A DNA stretch of 64,000 nucleotides from Linanthus parryae (lineage: Eukaryota > Streptophyta > Magnoliopsida > Ericales > Polemoniaceae): the NCBI GenBank assembly GCA_023055425.1, contig JALGPY010000010.1:49223863-49287862 (forward strand), given 5' to 3'. The position numbers and the translations under genes are program-made. Below are positions 22,989-34,100 of this stretch, in pieces; position 1 is the first letter of the stretch, and the number at the start of each line of letters is the position of its first letter. The notes below the pieces were generated by a model. It had not been told where the DNA came from. It ran no database searches and was given only the letters and a program-made list of their open reading frames with translations.

Positions 22989-25900
22989 AGGTGCGCGGGG
23001 GTGTCCTCACGCGGGCATGGGGATATCCCTGAGCAAATCAACCAAATTGAGCAGGTTTTGGAGACAGACAAACCGATGCCAAGCACTCTAGAAGAAAAAC
23101 TCAAAGAAGCACCCGAATGCATGGAAGACAAGCCCAGACCACAAAAGCAGGAGCTGAAGGAGGTATTCCTGAGCCCGAACGATGAAAAGAAGAGGCCAGT
23201 CTTTCTAAGTGCGGACCTCACAGCCGAAGAGGAGGAAAGATTGCTACAGCTCTTGACTGAGTACAAGGACGTATTCGCATGGGAATACGATGAAATGACT
23301 GGCCTGGACACGAGCATCACCATGCATCGGTTGGATGTAATCCCAGGATCCAAACCGGTGAAGCAGAGCACGAGAAGCTTTAGACCGGAGCTCAACGTGA
23401 AGATCAAGCAAGAAGTTGTCAAGCTTCTGAATGCCAAATTCATAGATCCAAATCACCATCCCACATGGTTAGCTAACATTGTGCCAGTGGTAAAGAAGAA
23501 TGGGCAGCTTCGCATTTGCGTGGATTTCCGGGATCTCAATCGTTTCTGCCCCAAGGATGATTTTCCACTTCCCAACATCGAATTACTTATCGATTTCACC
23601 GCGGGTCATCGCATGTTCAGCTTCATGGACGGCTTCAGTGGGTACAATCAGATCAAGATGAACCGCGGAGATGCACGGAAAACCGCATTCATCACCCCAG
23701 TGGGAGTATTCAACTATACGGTGATGCCTTTTGGTCTCAAAAATGCAGGTGCGACTTACCAGCGAGCCATGATGGCCCTGTTCCACGACATGATGCACAA
23801 GGAAGTGGAATTCTATGTGGATGACCTAGTTGTCAAATCCAAGGAGGAGGCAGACCATCTGGCGGATTTGCGAAAAGTGTTCAACAGATGTAGACGCTTT
23901 CAATTGAAGATGAACCCCATGAAGTGCGCATTCGGGGTAACATCAGGGAAGTTCTTGGGATGTGTGGTACATCGCCAAGGAATCGAGCATGACTCTGCGA
24001 AAGTATCAGCCATCACTGGTATGACTCCGCCGCATAACCAGAGTGCCTTGAAAACCTTATTGGGAAAGCTATCCTATCTGCGAAGATTCATCCCAGCGAT
24101 CGCCGAAATCACCTTCTGTTTCAGTGATCTTCTCAAGAAAGATGCCGTATACAACTGGACTGTGGAGCACGAAGCTGCGTTCGGGAAACTAAAGGAGCTG
24201 CTAACATCTTCAAAAGTAATGATCGCACCTCAGCTCGGATCACCACTCTTGTTGTATTTGACGTCAACAAGGAGGTCTATAGGAGCTCTCCTAGCTCAGG
24301 AGTATGAGGGTCAAGAAAGTCCCATCTACTACATCTCTCGCATCGTGCAGCCCGCGGAATCAAGGTACACGGACATCGAACGTCATTGTCTTGCTTTATT
24401 CTTCGTAATAGAGAAGTTGAGACACTATTTTGCTTCGCACAAAGTGGTGGTGGTCACAAGGAGCGATACCATACGATATCTCCTGACTCACACCACTCCT
24501 TGGGGAAGATTGGAAAAGTGGTATATGACCATCTCCCAATATGACATCACATGCGTTCAGCCGCGGGCGATCAAGTCGCAGGCGGTGGCGGATTTGCTGG
24601 CGCAGTTCGCCGATAATAGTCATGAGCCTGTGATTGAAGAAGAATTGGAGGGACCTGAGATCTACGCAGTTGAGTTGCCCTTTTGGACGCTCCATTTCGA
24701 CGGCTCGTCAACAAGGAAAGGTGGAGGCATCAGGATAGTCTTCACCAAACCAGATGGGGAAGTCATACAGATGTCCGCAAAGCTTGACTTCGCAGTCACC
24801 AACAACGAAGCAAAGTACGAAGCTCTCATCGCAGGACTCCGCGCGGCCAAGGCCTTGGAAGTAAGCAATTTGACGGTTATGGGGGATTCCAAGCTAATCG
24901 TCAAACAAGCCTCGGGCGAGTATGGTTTGAAGGAGATAAACTTATTGCCCTACCAGACCTTGGTACAGAAATTGGTGCAACAGTTCTGCGACGTTAGGTA
25001 CGAGCACAAACCTCGAACGGAAAATAGGCATGCTGACGCTTTAGCTACCTTGGGATCCAAGGTCAGTGCGGACAAATGTCCCGCGAGAATCTCGATTGAA
25101 GTGCGAACATCCTCGGCATTGACAGAAGACGCGTGCGACGATGAATGCATGGGCGATGCGGACTGGAGAAAGTCAATCTTACGGGCCATCGCAGAAGGCA
25201 CGAGCAGCGAGAACTGGGCATCTACAAAGGGGTATTGCATACATGACAACACCCTTTACTACAAGGGCCCTGGCGGAATACTTATGTGATGCGTCTCCGA
25301 GCAAGAGGGACAACTGTTGTTAGAAAAGATTCACCAACATGCTTGCGGGGAAAGCGAAGTGTCAATTTATCGAAAAGCCCAGAGATATGGCATTCATTGG
25401 CCGGACATGTCAACGGCCGCAGCATTGATTCAAGGAAAGTGCGAGAGTTGCGCACTGATCAAGGACTCTTTACTCATTGCTGTGACCGACGATGATGCGG
25501 ATTGGAGGAAACCACTCTTTGATTTTCTCACCCAGGGTATTGCACCCGAGTCGAGAAAAGAAGCCGAGAAACTAAAGAGAAAAGCAGCCCGATATGTGGT
25601 GCAAGAAAATCTGCTTTGGCGAAGGGGCCACGAAGGTAACTTGCTGCGATGTCTAGACAGCAGGGAAGCACAAGAAGTAATGGACCTTCTCATCAGGTGG
25701 AACATCAGGGAGGTGCGAAATTATGCAGGCAACTCCTCTCAATTGGATATTTCTGGCCCACTATGGAGGCTGATTGCCGCACCAAAGTAAGACGCTGCCA
25801 GGAGTGTCAATTAAAGGGTAATCTAGTGCACGCCCCTGCCGTAGATCTACATGCATTGGGAACACCATGGCCGTTTCACACGTGGGCTCTGGATTTCATA

Positions 25901-26723
25901 GACCCCATTCGACCGACCTCGCACGGGAATCACTTCATTCTCACTGCGACCGAGTTGTTCACCAAGTGGGTAGAAGCGATACCACTGAAGACAGCAAATG
26001 CGCTAGCTGTGGTCCATTTCATCCAAGAATGCATCATATGCAGGTTCGGAATTCCCAACACCATCCTTTTGGATAATGGCACTCCTTTTGTCAATCGCCA
26101 GGTGGCTGCAAAGCTAGCAGAATACAATATCAGGCAGATATGCTCCACTCCATATTACCCGAAGGGGAATGGGCAAGCGGAAGCAACCAACAAGACGTTA
26201 TTGAGAATTTTGAGCAAGATGGTCGCGGATGACCACAAGAAGTGGGCTGATTCTTTGAGCATAGCCTGTGGGCTTATCGGACTTCTCCAAGGACACCCAC
26301 ATGGGTCTCACCATTCCTTTTATGCTATGGAGCTGAGGCTGTGGTACCTGCGGAAGTGAAGGTTAACTCTGCAAGATTGGCTTTTCATGCATTATATGAC
26401 AATCAACGCGATCATGACTTAGTCCTGCTAGAAGAAAAGCGGGAGTAAGCTAAAAGGACTAACAAACGATACCAAGAAAGGATCGCTCGTGCGTACAACA
26501 AAACAGTCCAACGTCGAGATTTCGCAGTTGGAGATTTGGTCTTGCGCGCGTCTGATCATTGCATGCAAAGGCAGCTCACCCAAAATTCGCAGCCAATGGG
26601 GAAGGACCCTTTGAAGTCACAGAAGTCTTTGACAGTGGCTACTGCAGCATACAGAGGTTACATGGAACGACCTCAACCCCAAGCTCAGTCAACATGCGCT
26701 GGATTAAGAAGTATTATCCTTAA
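22989..26723 (+). pseudogene. pol of Tat-1 (RT, RNase H, second RNase H, integrase), broken
   Basis: In frame with gag-protease after one TGA; the first ATG-like position is near 23001. Reverse transcriptase: CVDFRDLNRFCPKDDFP to FYVDDLVVKSK (near 23811). A first RNase H follows, then a second of the archaeal-like type (HFDGSSTRKGGG near 24696, GDSKLIVKQ, HADALATLG). In the second, the usual NNEAEYEAL reads NNEAKYEAL, replacing the catalytic Glu by Lys. Integrase acids: ALDFIDPI, LLDNGTPF, GQAEATNK. Breaks relative to Tat-2: TGA at 25287-25289 (CGA in Tat-2), loss of one T near 25690, a frameshift near 26270, TAA at 26446-26448 (CAA in Tat-2). No functional enzyme is expected. Confidence 0.92.
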
Positions 26724-26935
26724 CTTCTCTCATTATATGCGTTATATTACAACGTTTGCTTCATGCTCTGTATTGCTATGATTCGCACATCTTCTCTCCC
26801 ATATGAGAGAATTGTAATCTCATCTCTCCCATACGAGAGTTTTATAATAAAAAGACTTCTCCCAAATGAGAAGAACTTTATGCTTTTAGCTGCCTTTATT
26901 GCTGTCTATTTCATTATTTCTGTTAGCGAAAGCCT
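26724..26935 (+). other. Spacer after Tat-1 pol
   Basis: Contains a short CTCCCATATGAGAG-type near-palindrome repeated several times (about 26795-26870); the same block follows pol in Tat-2 at 34968-35045. Confidence 0.6.
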
Positions 26936-27610
26936 ATCCGCCGTGATAGCAACCTGTGCGAATACGATCTTAAGTGATCTTCTAAAAACCTATCCGCCGC
27001 GATAGCAGCCTATGCAAATACGATCTTAAGTGATCCTCTAAATCCTATCCGCCGTGATAGCAGCCTATGCAAATACGATCTTAAGTGATCTTCTAAAGCC
27101 TATCTACCGTGATAGCAGCCTATGCAAAAACAATCTTAAGTGATCTTCTAAAGCCAATCTGCCATGATAGCAGCCTATGCGAATATGATCTTAAGCAATC
27201 TTTAAGACTATCTGCCATGATAGCAACCCATGTGAATGCGATCTTAAGTGATCTTTCAAGCCTATCTGCTACGATAGCAGCTCATGCGACTACGATCTTA
27301 AGTGATCTTTTAAAAGCCTATCTGCCACGATAGCAGCCTATGCGAATATGATCTTAAGTGATCTTTTCAAGCCTATCTGCCACGATAGCAGCACTATACA
27401 AATGCGATCTTAAAATGATTCTTAAGTCTATCTGCCATGATAGCAGCATTATGCAAAATGATCTTAAGTGATCTATAGAAGCCTATCCGCCGAGATAGCG
27501 CTCGTACTTGGGTTTAACCTTAAATAAATCTCAAGCCTATTCGCCAAGGTAGCAAAGCTACACAAGCACGATCTCGAACGATCTAAAAACATATCTGCGA
27601 ATTTATCCAG
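26936..27610 (+). repeat. Tandem repeat array of Tat-1 (about 54-56 bp unit), diverged
   Basis: About a dozen units built on GATCTTAAGTGATC, then CTATC(6 nt)GATAG, then GCAGCCTATGC. Units differ more than in Tat-2, but the inverted pair CTATC/GATAG is kept in most. The array decays towards 27600. It lies between pol and the extra antisense gene, as in Tat-2. Confidence 0.88.
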
Positions 27611-27717
27611 CAGATAGCAAATCATAAGCGACAACGCAAAGTGTGTATACAGCACTACAAAAGGCGAAATTTGCCAATACGCATGCGAAATCATAATTTG
27701 TTGTAACAAGACAGCAA

Positions 27718-27722
27718 ATCAT
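27718..27722. other. Target site duplication of the Athila element, left copy (ATCAT)
   Basis: ATCAT precedes the LTR edge TGACAGCG at 27723 and is repeated exactly at 56283-56287. Confidence 0.9.
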
Positions 27723-27878
27723 TGACAGCGTAAACCTATCTGCTTTTTCACAAGTTTACGATCAAGTAATATAGAGTATGTATTTGTGACTCTGGTTGTC
27801 GAACCCTCGAGAACAGTTTAAGTTTTGCTTATTAGAAATAGAATTAGACACAAAGCCTGTAAAAAGGAGGAAGGTTGG
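27723..27878 (-). repeat. 3' LTR of the Athila element, outer fragment
   Basis: 156 bp matching 54532-54687 with few changes. On the minus strand this is the end of the LTR (...GCTGTCA). It is broken at 27878 by Tat-2 and continues at 43290. Confidence 0.92.
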
Positions 27879-28506
27879 TGTAGATAGTGCTTTCTGAGCT
27901 GACAGATCTTGGCCACGTGGCAACCATCTAGCACACCATATTGTGCTCCACACACACTGGATCACCAGCCGAGCTGATCCATGTGGGGGCTGCGAGACAG
28001 AGCCCTCGCATACCACTGCACGGGACTTGTAGGGACTTAGTGGTCTGGAGGCTAGAGTAAGCCCTGTCGCGTGCGAGCCAAGCCCGCGCGCGACCTTTAG
28101 TAACTGTTTTAAGAGATCTATGGCACGAGCTCCCTAGACCCGGTCAATCCGGTCAAACCCGGTCAACCTCGTAACGGTTCCGATATTCGCGCACCACGTG
28201 CTATAACGGTTCCTATATACTCGGACGAACGTGCCGTTATGGTTAAGCTAATTAAGCCGCCATTAATGGGCGCATTAACCACACTACAACGGTCATGTTC
28301 TCCAGTATATATATATCGTTAACCTTTCCATACAGAGGAAGAACACACTTGCCATACGCGGAAGCTCTGCCAAACCTCTGTCTCTCTCTCAGACATTGCT
28401 ACTGACTTACTCTCTCCCTACACACACCCCTGCTCTTCCTGTGCGATCCTTGATCCACTACGTACGGTGTACACGGAGGTCTCCCCGCCGGAATCTCTTG
28501 TGCACA
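27879..28506 (+). repeat. 5' LTR of Tat-2
   Basis: 628 bp, TGTAGATAGTGC to CTTGTGCACA. It differs from the 3' copy at three positions (all A here, G there, or the reverse). A TATA-like CCTATATACTCGG lies near 28212-28224; downstream sequence is pyrimidine-rich (TCTCTCTCTCAGACA). Confidence 0.95.
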
Positions 28507-28509
28507 TTT

Positions 28510-28528
28510 TGGTGAACCCGACGTGAAT
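28510..28528 (+). other. Primer binding site of Tat-2
   Basis: The same TGGTGAACCCGACGTGAA core as in Tat-1, three bases after the LTR end. The tRNA was not identified. Confidence 0.6.
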
Positions 28529-28547
28529 CTTACCAGCAAAAGCAACC

Positions 28548-31159
28548 ATGTCTCAGGAGGATGATGTCAGCAACCGATCGCCTTCCACCGAAACTCCCTC
28601 GGGAGACGAGACCCGCCGTACTCCGACGACTCCCGGTGAAGCACCGACGTTAGAGTCTTTGGACGCCACTGTCCAAAGTCAGGCGAAAGCTCTCAAGTCT
28701 CAATCTGCGCAACTAGAACAAATCTTGGCTGTTCTGGGCACCCTTGCGCCAAATCCTCCGCCAGCCATCGCTATCCCTCAGGGAGGAGGAACCCCTACCG
28801 CTCCAGGATTGGGAGTGTCAGCCACACCTCCCAACCCTCATCTGCAGACTCCACCGTCGGCTGCGCAGTTGCCTTCGGTTCAAGGATCAACGGCACAGAT
28901 GCTGCCTCCTGCTGCTCACGCTCCTCAGCCCTCGGCTTTGGCGTCCAACCCAACTCTGCAGTACCCTTTGCCTCCCCCAACGATGATCTGGGGAAACGCA
29001 GGTACTCAGTATGCTCCCAATCCTCCGGCGGCATATGTGTCGCCACCGCCTACGGCAACCCCTCCGCAACTACCGAGGGGAGCATTCCAGAATGCATGAC
29101 GTCTTTGCAGAAGCGCGTGGACACCATCCTGGCTCATCGGTCATTCGCGGATACTATTATCCCGAAGTTAGACAACGATCCACCCATTCCACGAGAGATC
29201 TATCTAATGCCTAACCCGGCGGGGTACAAGGCTCCTAAATGGGATAAGTTCGAGGACGTCAATGGAAACGCTCATGAGCATGTCATGCGTTTCATTGATG
29301 TCATGGGTCCGTACGGAGCCGATCCCAAGCTGCTGATGCGAGAATTCCCAAAATCTCTTGGGAATGTAGCATACAAATGGTACCGAACATTGGAGGCCGG
29401 ATCCGTGAAGACTTGGGACGACATGGTCCAGAAGTTTTATACCAAGTTCTTCCAAATGGAAGAAAAGGTGACAATGATCCATCTCTCGCGGATGTACCAA
29501 AAGCGCTAGGAGGATGGGATCACCTTCATCAAGAAATTCCGGGCGAAATCCTTGGAGTGCAAAGATCCAATGCCCGAAAGCCGGCTCGTGGAGATATGCT
29601 TACAGTGCATGCGAGATGAATACAAAGGTATGCTCATCAATCTGCAAACACCTACGTTTTCAAAGCTAATCGAATGCACGAAGAACATCGAGCCCATAGT
29701 CGAGAGACAGAAAAAGAAGAGCGCTCCAGAGCGACCTGCGAGCGGCACCACTTACAAGATCGGGAGGTTTAGCTACAAGCGGGGACGCGAAGCTGAGGTC
29801 AATACAGTTTCGCCCCAGAAACAAGCGAGGGTTGCGAACTTCGATGTACCGCCTCTACCATGCTCGGTAGAGGAAGCAAGTGACCTCTGCAAACAGTGGC
29901 GCAAGGACGGCGTCCTGCCACCACTCGAGAAAACACCCTCCAAGGAGATGGTGAGGGACCCTAAGTGGTGTGAGTACCACGGCAAGATCATGCATCCCAC
30001 CGCCGAGTGTAAGAAACTCAGGTTCGCGTTCGATCAGAAGATGAAGAACGGCGAGCTAATCGTCAGCGACAACAGGAAGGACGTGCGCAACAACCCGCTT
30101 CCTGCCCATACAGAGTCAGGCTCGAAAGGCAAAGAGGTCTCCATGATCTCGATAGTAGACTTGGAGGAAGTCGCAGAGGATGGTCTACCCATCATTGCTG
30201 AGGTCCATGAAGACGAAGATTATAGCATGGACACGGAGGATGAACGTGCCGACCGCATGAAAGGGTCGCACGGCTTCAACAAATTCTTCGACGAGATGAA
30301 TTTCTCCGAGAAGTGCCGGACTGATATGACAAAAGCAATCTTAAGGATAGCGGAGGACTACGAGGAGGACCTCGTGGTCTCCAACGGGAAAGTCATCAGG
30401 GCGTCCCGTTCCACAGAAAAGATCATGACCTTTTCTGCCAGCGACAAGAAGACGGATGCGAGTCACCAGAGGCCTCTGTACGTGACCGCCATCATCAACG
30501 GCGTCGAATTCAAGCGAGCATTCGTCGATGGAGGAGCAGCGGTCAATGTTGTTCCACTCCACACACTGAAGCTAGCAGGGATCCCCGAGCACAAAGTGGT
30601 CAAGCGTCCATCTCCACTGGTGGGATTCGGATGCGACTCTAGAATGACGATCGGATGGATCCGCCTGGGCGTCCAGATTGGCAAGATCAAGTGCTCGGCG
30701 AAGTTCTATGTCATAGACGCGAACACCACATACCACATGATTATAGGTCGAGCCTGGATTCATCGCTTCGACGCAGTCCCTTCGACGGCTCACCAGGTTA
30801 TGAAAGCTATCTGGAACGACAGAATAGTCGAGATACCGGCTTCGACTAACCCGTTCAACTTGGACGAAGCACATCTCAGCGAGGCGGTGTGGTTCACTGA
30901 GATGGCGGACGAGCAAACACCCGGGCCATTCAACCCTACTCCTTTGCCTCTCTGGGAGGACATCAAGGACCAGTCACCTGCGGGCGTGATGGTGACAAGG
31001 GAAGATGCCAAGGAAAAGCCGCCTACACGCGAAGAGGCGCCACGTATCGCATATCATCGAAAGAATGTGTACACTTTGAAGAGGATCGCAAAGCATGACC
31101 CCGAGGGCAAGGAGATAGAGAGCTTCTACGCCAATGGGAAGAAATGCTATCGCATATGA
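28548..31159 (+). pseudogene. gag-protease of Tat-2, with one frameshift and one stop
   Basis: The ATG at 28548 (MSQEDDVSNRSPST) starts a proline-rich N-terminal part of about 170 codons. A one-base loss near 29065 shifts the frame relative to Tat-1, and the original frame resumes before the ATG at 29096. Gag domain: FPKSLGNVAYKWYRTLEAGS. A TAG at 29507-29509 replaces the GAG seen in Tat-1. From there the frame is open to 31159: zinc knuckle CX2HX4HX4C (CEYHGKIMHPTAEC, near 29970), protease with FVDGGAAVNVV (near 30520), and the same C-terminus as Tat-1. The frame ends at a TGA (31157-31159) that lies in frame with pol and is shared with Tat-1, so I take it as part of the normal design, unlike the first two breaks. 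Confidence 0.92.
31157..31159 (+). promoter_or_regulatory. In-frame TGA between gag-protease and pol (possible readthrough site)
   Basis: Context ATA-TGA-AGG-TGC is identical in Tat-1 (22986-22988). The pol frame continues in the same phase, with the next ATG five codons on in Tat-2 (31172). Suppression of a single stop would make a Gag-Pol fusion at low level. Alternatives are re-initiation or splicing. Confidence 0.55.
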
Positions 31160-31171
31160 AGGTGCGCGGGG

Positions 31172-34100
31172 ATGTCCTCACACGGGCATGGGGATGTCCC
31201 TGGGCAAATCAATCAAATCGAGCAAGTTGCGCTGACGGAAGAGCCAACACAAGGCACTCCAGACGAGAAACTCAAAGAAGCACCTGAATGCATGGAAGAC
31301 AGGCCAAGACCACAAAAGCAAGAACTAAAGGAAGTGTTCCTTAGCCCGAACGAGGAAAATAAAAGGCCAGTCTTCCTGAGTGCGGACCTCACAAGCGAAG
31401 AGGAACAAGGACTGCTACAGCTCCTAACTGAATACAAGGACGTGTTCGCATGGGAGTACGATGAGATGCCGGGTCTGGATACAAGCATCACCATGCACCG
31501 TTTGGACATCATCCCAGGGTCTAAACCGGTCAAGCAAAGCACCAGAAGCTTTAGGCCAGAGCTTAACGTGAAGATCAAGCAGGAGATAGTCAAACTCCTA
31601 GATGCCAAGTTCATAGAGCCAAATCATCATCCCACATGGCTGGCCAACATCGTGCCGGTGGTGAAGAAGAACGGACAGCTCCGCATCTGCGTGGACTTCC
31701 GAGATCTCAATCGCTTCTGCCCTAAGGACGATTTCCCACTGCCCAACATCGATTTGCTTATCGATTCAACAGCAGGCCATCGCATGTTCAGTTTCATGGA
31801 CGGTTTCAGCGGGTACAATCAAATCAAGATGGATCCCGAAGATGCGCGGAAAACTGCATTCATCACTCCTGTGGGGGTATTCAACTACACGGTGATGCCG
31901 TTCGGTCTTAAGAACGCGGGCGCGACCTATCAGCGAGCCATGATGGCTCTATTCCACGACATGATGCACAAAGAGGTGGAATTCTACGTGGATGACCTGG
32001 TGGTTAAATCCAAGCACGAAGCGGATCACCTTGCAGACCTGCGAAAGGTGTTCAACAGATGCAGGAGCTTTCAACTGAAGATGAACCCCATGAAATGCGC
32101 GTTCGGCGTGACCTCGGGGAAGTTCTTGGGATGTGTAGTCCATCGCCAAGGGATCGAGCCTGACCCCGCGAAAGTGTCAGCCATCACCAGCATGACGCCA
32201 CCCCATAACCAAAGTACCTTGAAGACATTCTTGGGAAAACTGTCATATCTGCGGAGATTCATCCCAGCAATTGCAGAAATCACATGCTGCTTCAGCACTC
32301 TTCTCAAGAAGGACGCCGCGTACAACTGGGCTCCGGACCACGAAGCCGCATTCGAAAAGCTGAAAGAGCTACTCACGTCCTCAAAAATAATGATCGCGCC
32401 TCAACTGGGATCACCGCTTCTGCTATATCTTACATCAACAAGGAGATCTATAGGAGCACTCTTGGCTCAGGAGTATGAAGGCCAAGAGAGGCCCATCTAC
32501 TATATCTCTCGCATTGTGCAGCCTGCTGAATCAAGGTACACAGACATCGAACGTCATTGCCTTACGTTATTCTTTGTGATAGAGAAGTTGAGAAACTATT
32601 TTGCATCACACAAAGTAGTGGTGGTCACCAAAAGCGACCCCATAAGATACCTGCTAACTCACACTACTCCGGGCGGGAGATTGGCGAAATGGTACATGAC
32701 CATCTCTCAATACGATATCACATGCGTGAAACCAAGGGCGATCAAGTCGCAGGCGGTAGCGGATCTGTTGGCACAGTTTCCCGACAACAGCCACGAACCC
32801 GTGATCGAAGAAGAGCTCGAAGGCCCTGAAATCTACGCAATAGACGTGCCCTATTGGACCCTCCACTTCGACGGTTCGTCAACCAGGAAAGGCGGAGGCA
32901 TTGGGATAGTCTTGACAAAGCCAGACGGGGAAGTCATACAGATGTCTGCAAAGCTCAACTTCGCAGTCACGAACAACGAGGCGGAATACGAGGCTCTCAT
33001 CGCGGGGCTCCGTGCGGCGAAAGCTTTGGAAGTGAGCAACTTAACGGTCATGGGAGATTCCAAACTGATCGTTAAGCAAGCCTCGGGCGAATATGCTTTA
33101 AAGGAGATCAACCTCCTGTCTTACCGCACCCTAGTACAAAAACTGATGCAGCAATTCTGCGATGTGAAATACGAGCACAAGCCCCGAGCGGACAATAGGC
33201 ACGCAGACGCCTTAGCAACCTTGGGATCTAAGGTCAGTATAGACAAGTGCCCCGCAAGGATTTCCATCAAAGTGCGAACATCGTCGGCATTAACAGAAAA
33301 TGCGTGCGACGGCGAACACATAGATGACGCAGATTGGCGGAAAGCAATCCTGCAAGCTATTGCGAAAGGCACCAGCAGCGAAAGCTGGGCACTCACAAAA
33401 GGATACTGCATCCACGACAACACCCTTTACTACAAGGGTCCTGGAGGAATACTCATGCGATGTGTCTCCGAGCAAGAGGGACAACAGCTGTTAGAAAAGA
33501 TTCACCAGCACGCTTGCGGAGAAAGCGAGGTGTCAATCTACAGAAAGGCTCAGAGATATGGCATTCATTGGCCAGGCATGTCAACAGCTGCAGCCCTGAT
33601 ACAAGGGAAGTGCGAAAGTTGCGCACTAATCAAAGATTCTCTACTCGTCGCCCTAACCGATGACGACACGGACTGGAGGAAGCCACTGTTTGATTTTCTC
33701 ACCCAGGGCACCGTCCCCGAATCGAGAAAAGAAGCCGAAAAATTGAAAAGGAAAGCATCTCGATATGTGGTACAGGAAAACCTGCTTTGGCGAAGAGGTC
33801 ACGAGGGCAACTTGCTGCGTTGTCTAGACGGCAGAGAAGCACAAGAAGTCATGGACCTTTCTCATCAGGTAGAACACCAAGGAGGTGCGAAATTATGCAG
33901 ACAGCTCCTCTCAATCGGATACTTCTGGCCCACGATGGAAGTCGATTGCCGCACCAAAGTGCGACGCTGCCAAGAATGCCAATTCAAAGGGAACCTAGTG
34001 CACGCTCCCGCCGTGGATCTACATGCATTAGGGACGCCATGGCCATTTCACACATGGGCTCTGGACTTCATCGGTCCCATCCGACCCACGTCGCATGGGA

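Larger units (their letters stand above)
19729..27722 (+). mobile_element. Tat-1: Tat-type Ty3/gypsy element, left part (LTR, gag, pol, tandem array)
   Basis: The left piece of a Tat-lineage element, continuing at 56288-62808 after a nested Athila insertion. Evidence that both pieces are one element: an exact ATCAT duplication at 27718-27722 and 56283-56287 flanks the insertion, the sequence across the break is collinear with uninterrupted Tat-2 (around 36420-36450), and the 5' and 3' LTRs share bases that Tat-2 lacks (GAGCAGAC, GGCGATCATC, CCGCGCTG). With the insertion removed the element is about 14.5 kb to the point where the 3' LTR is cut. Pol order RT, RNase H, second RNase H, integrase is typical of Tat. 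Confidence 0.9.
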
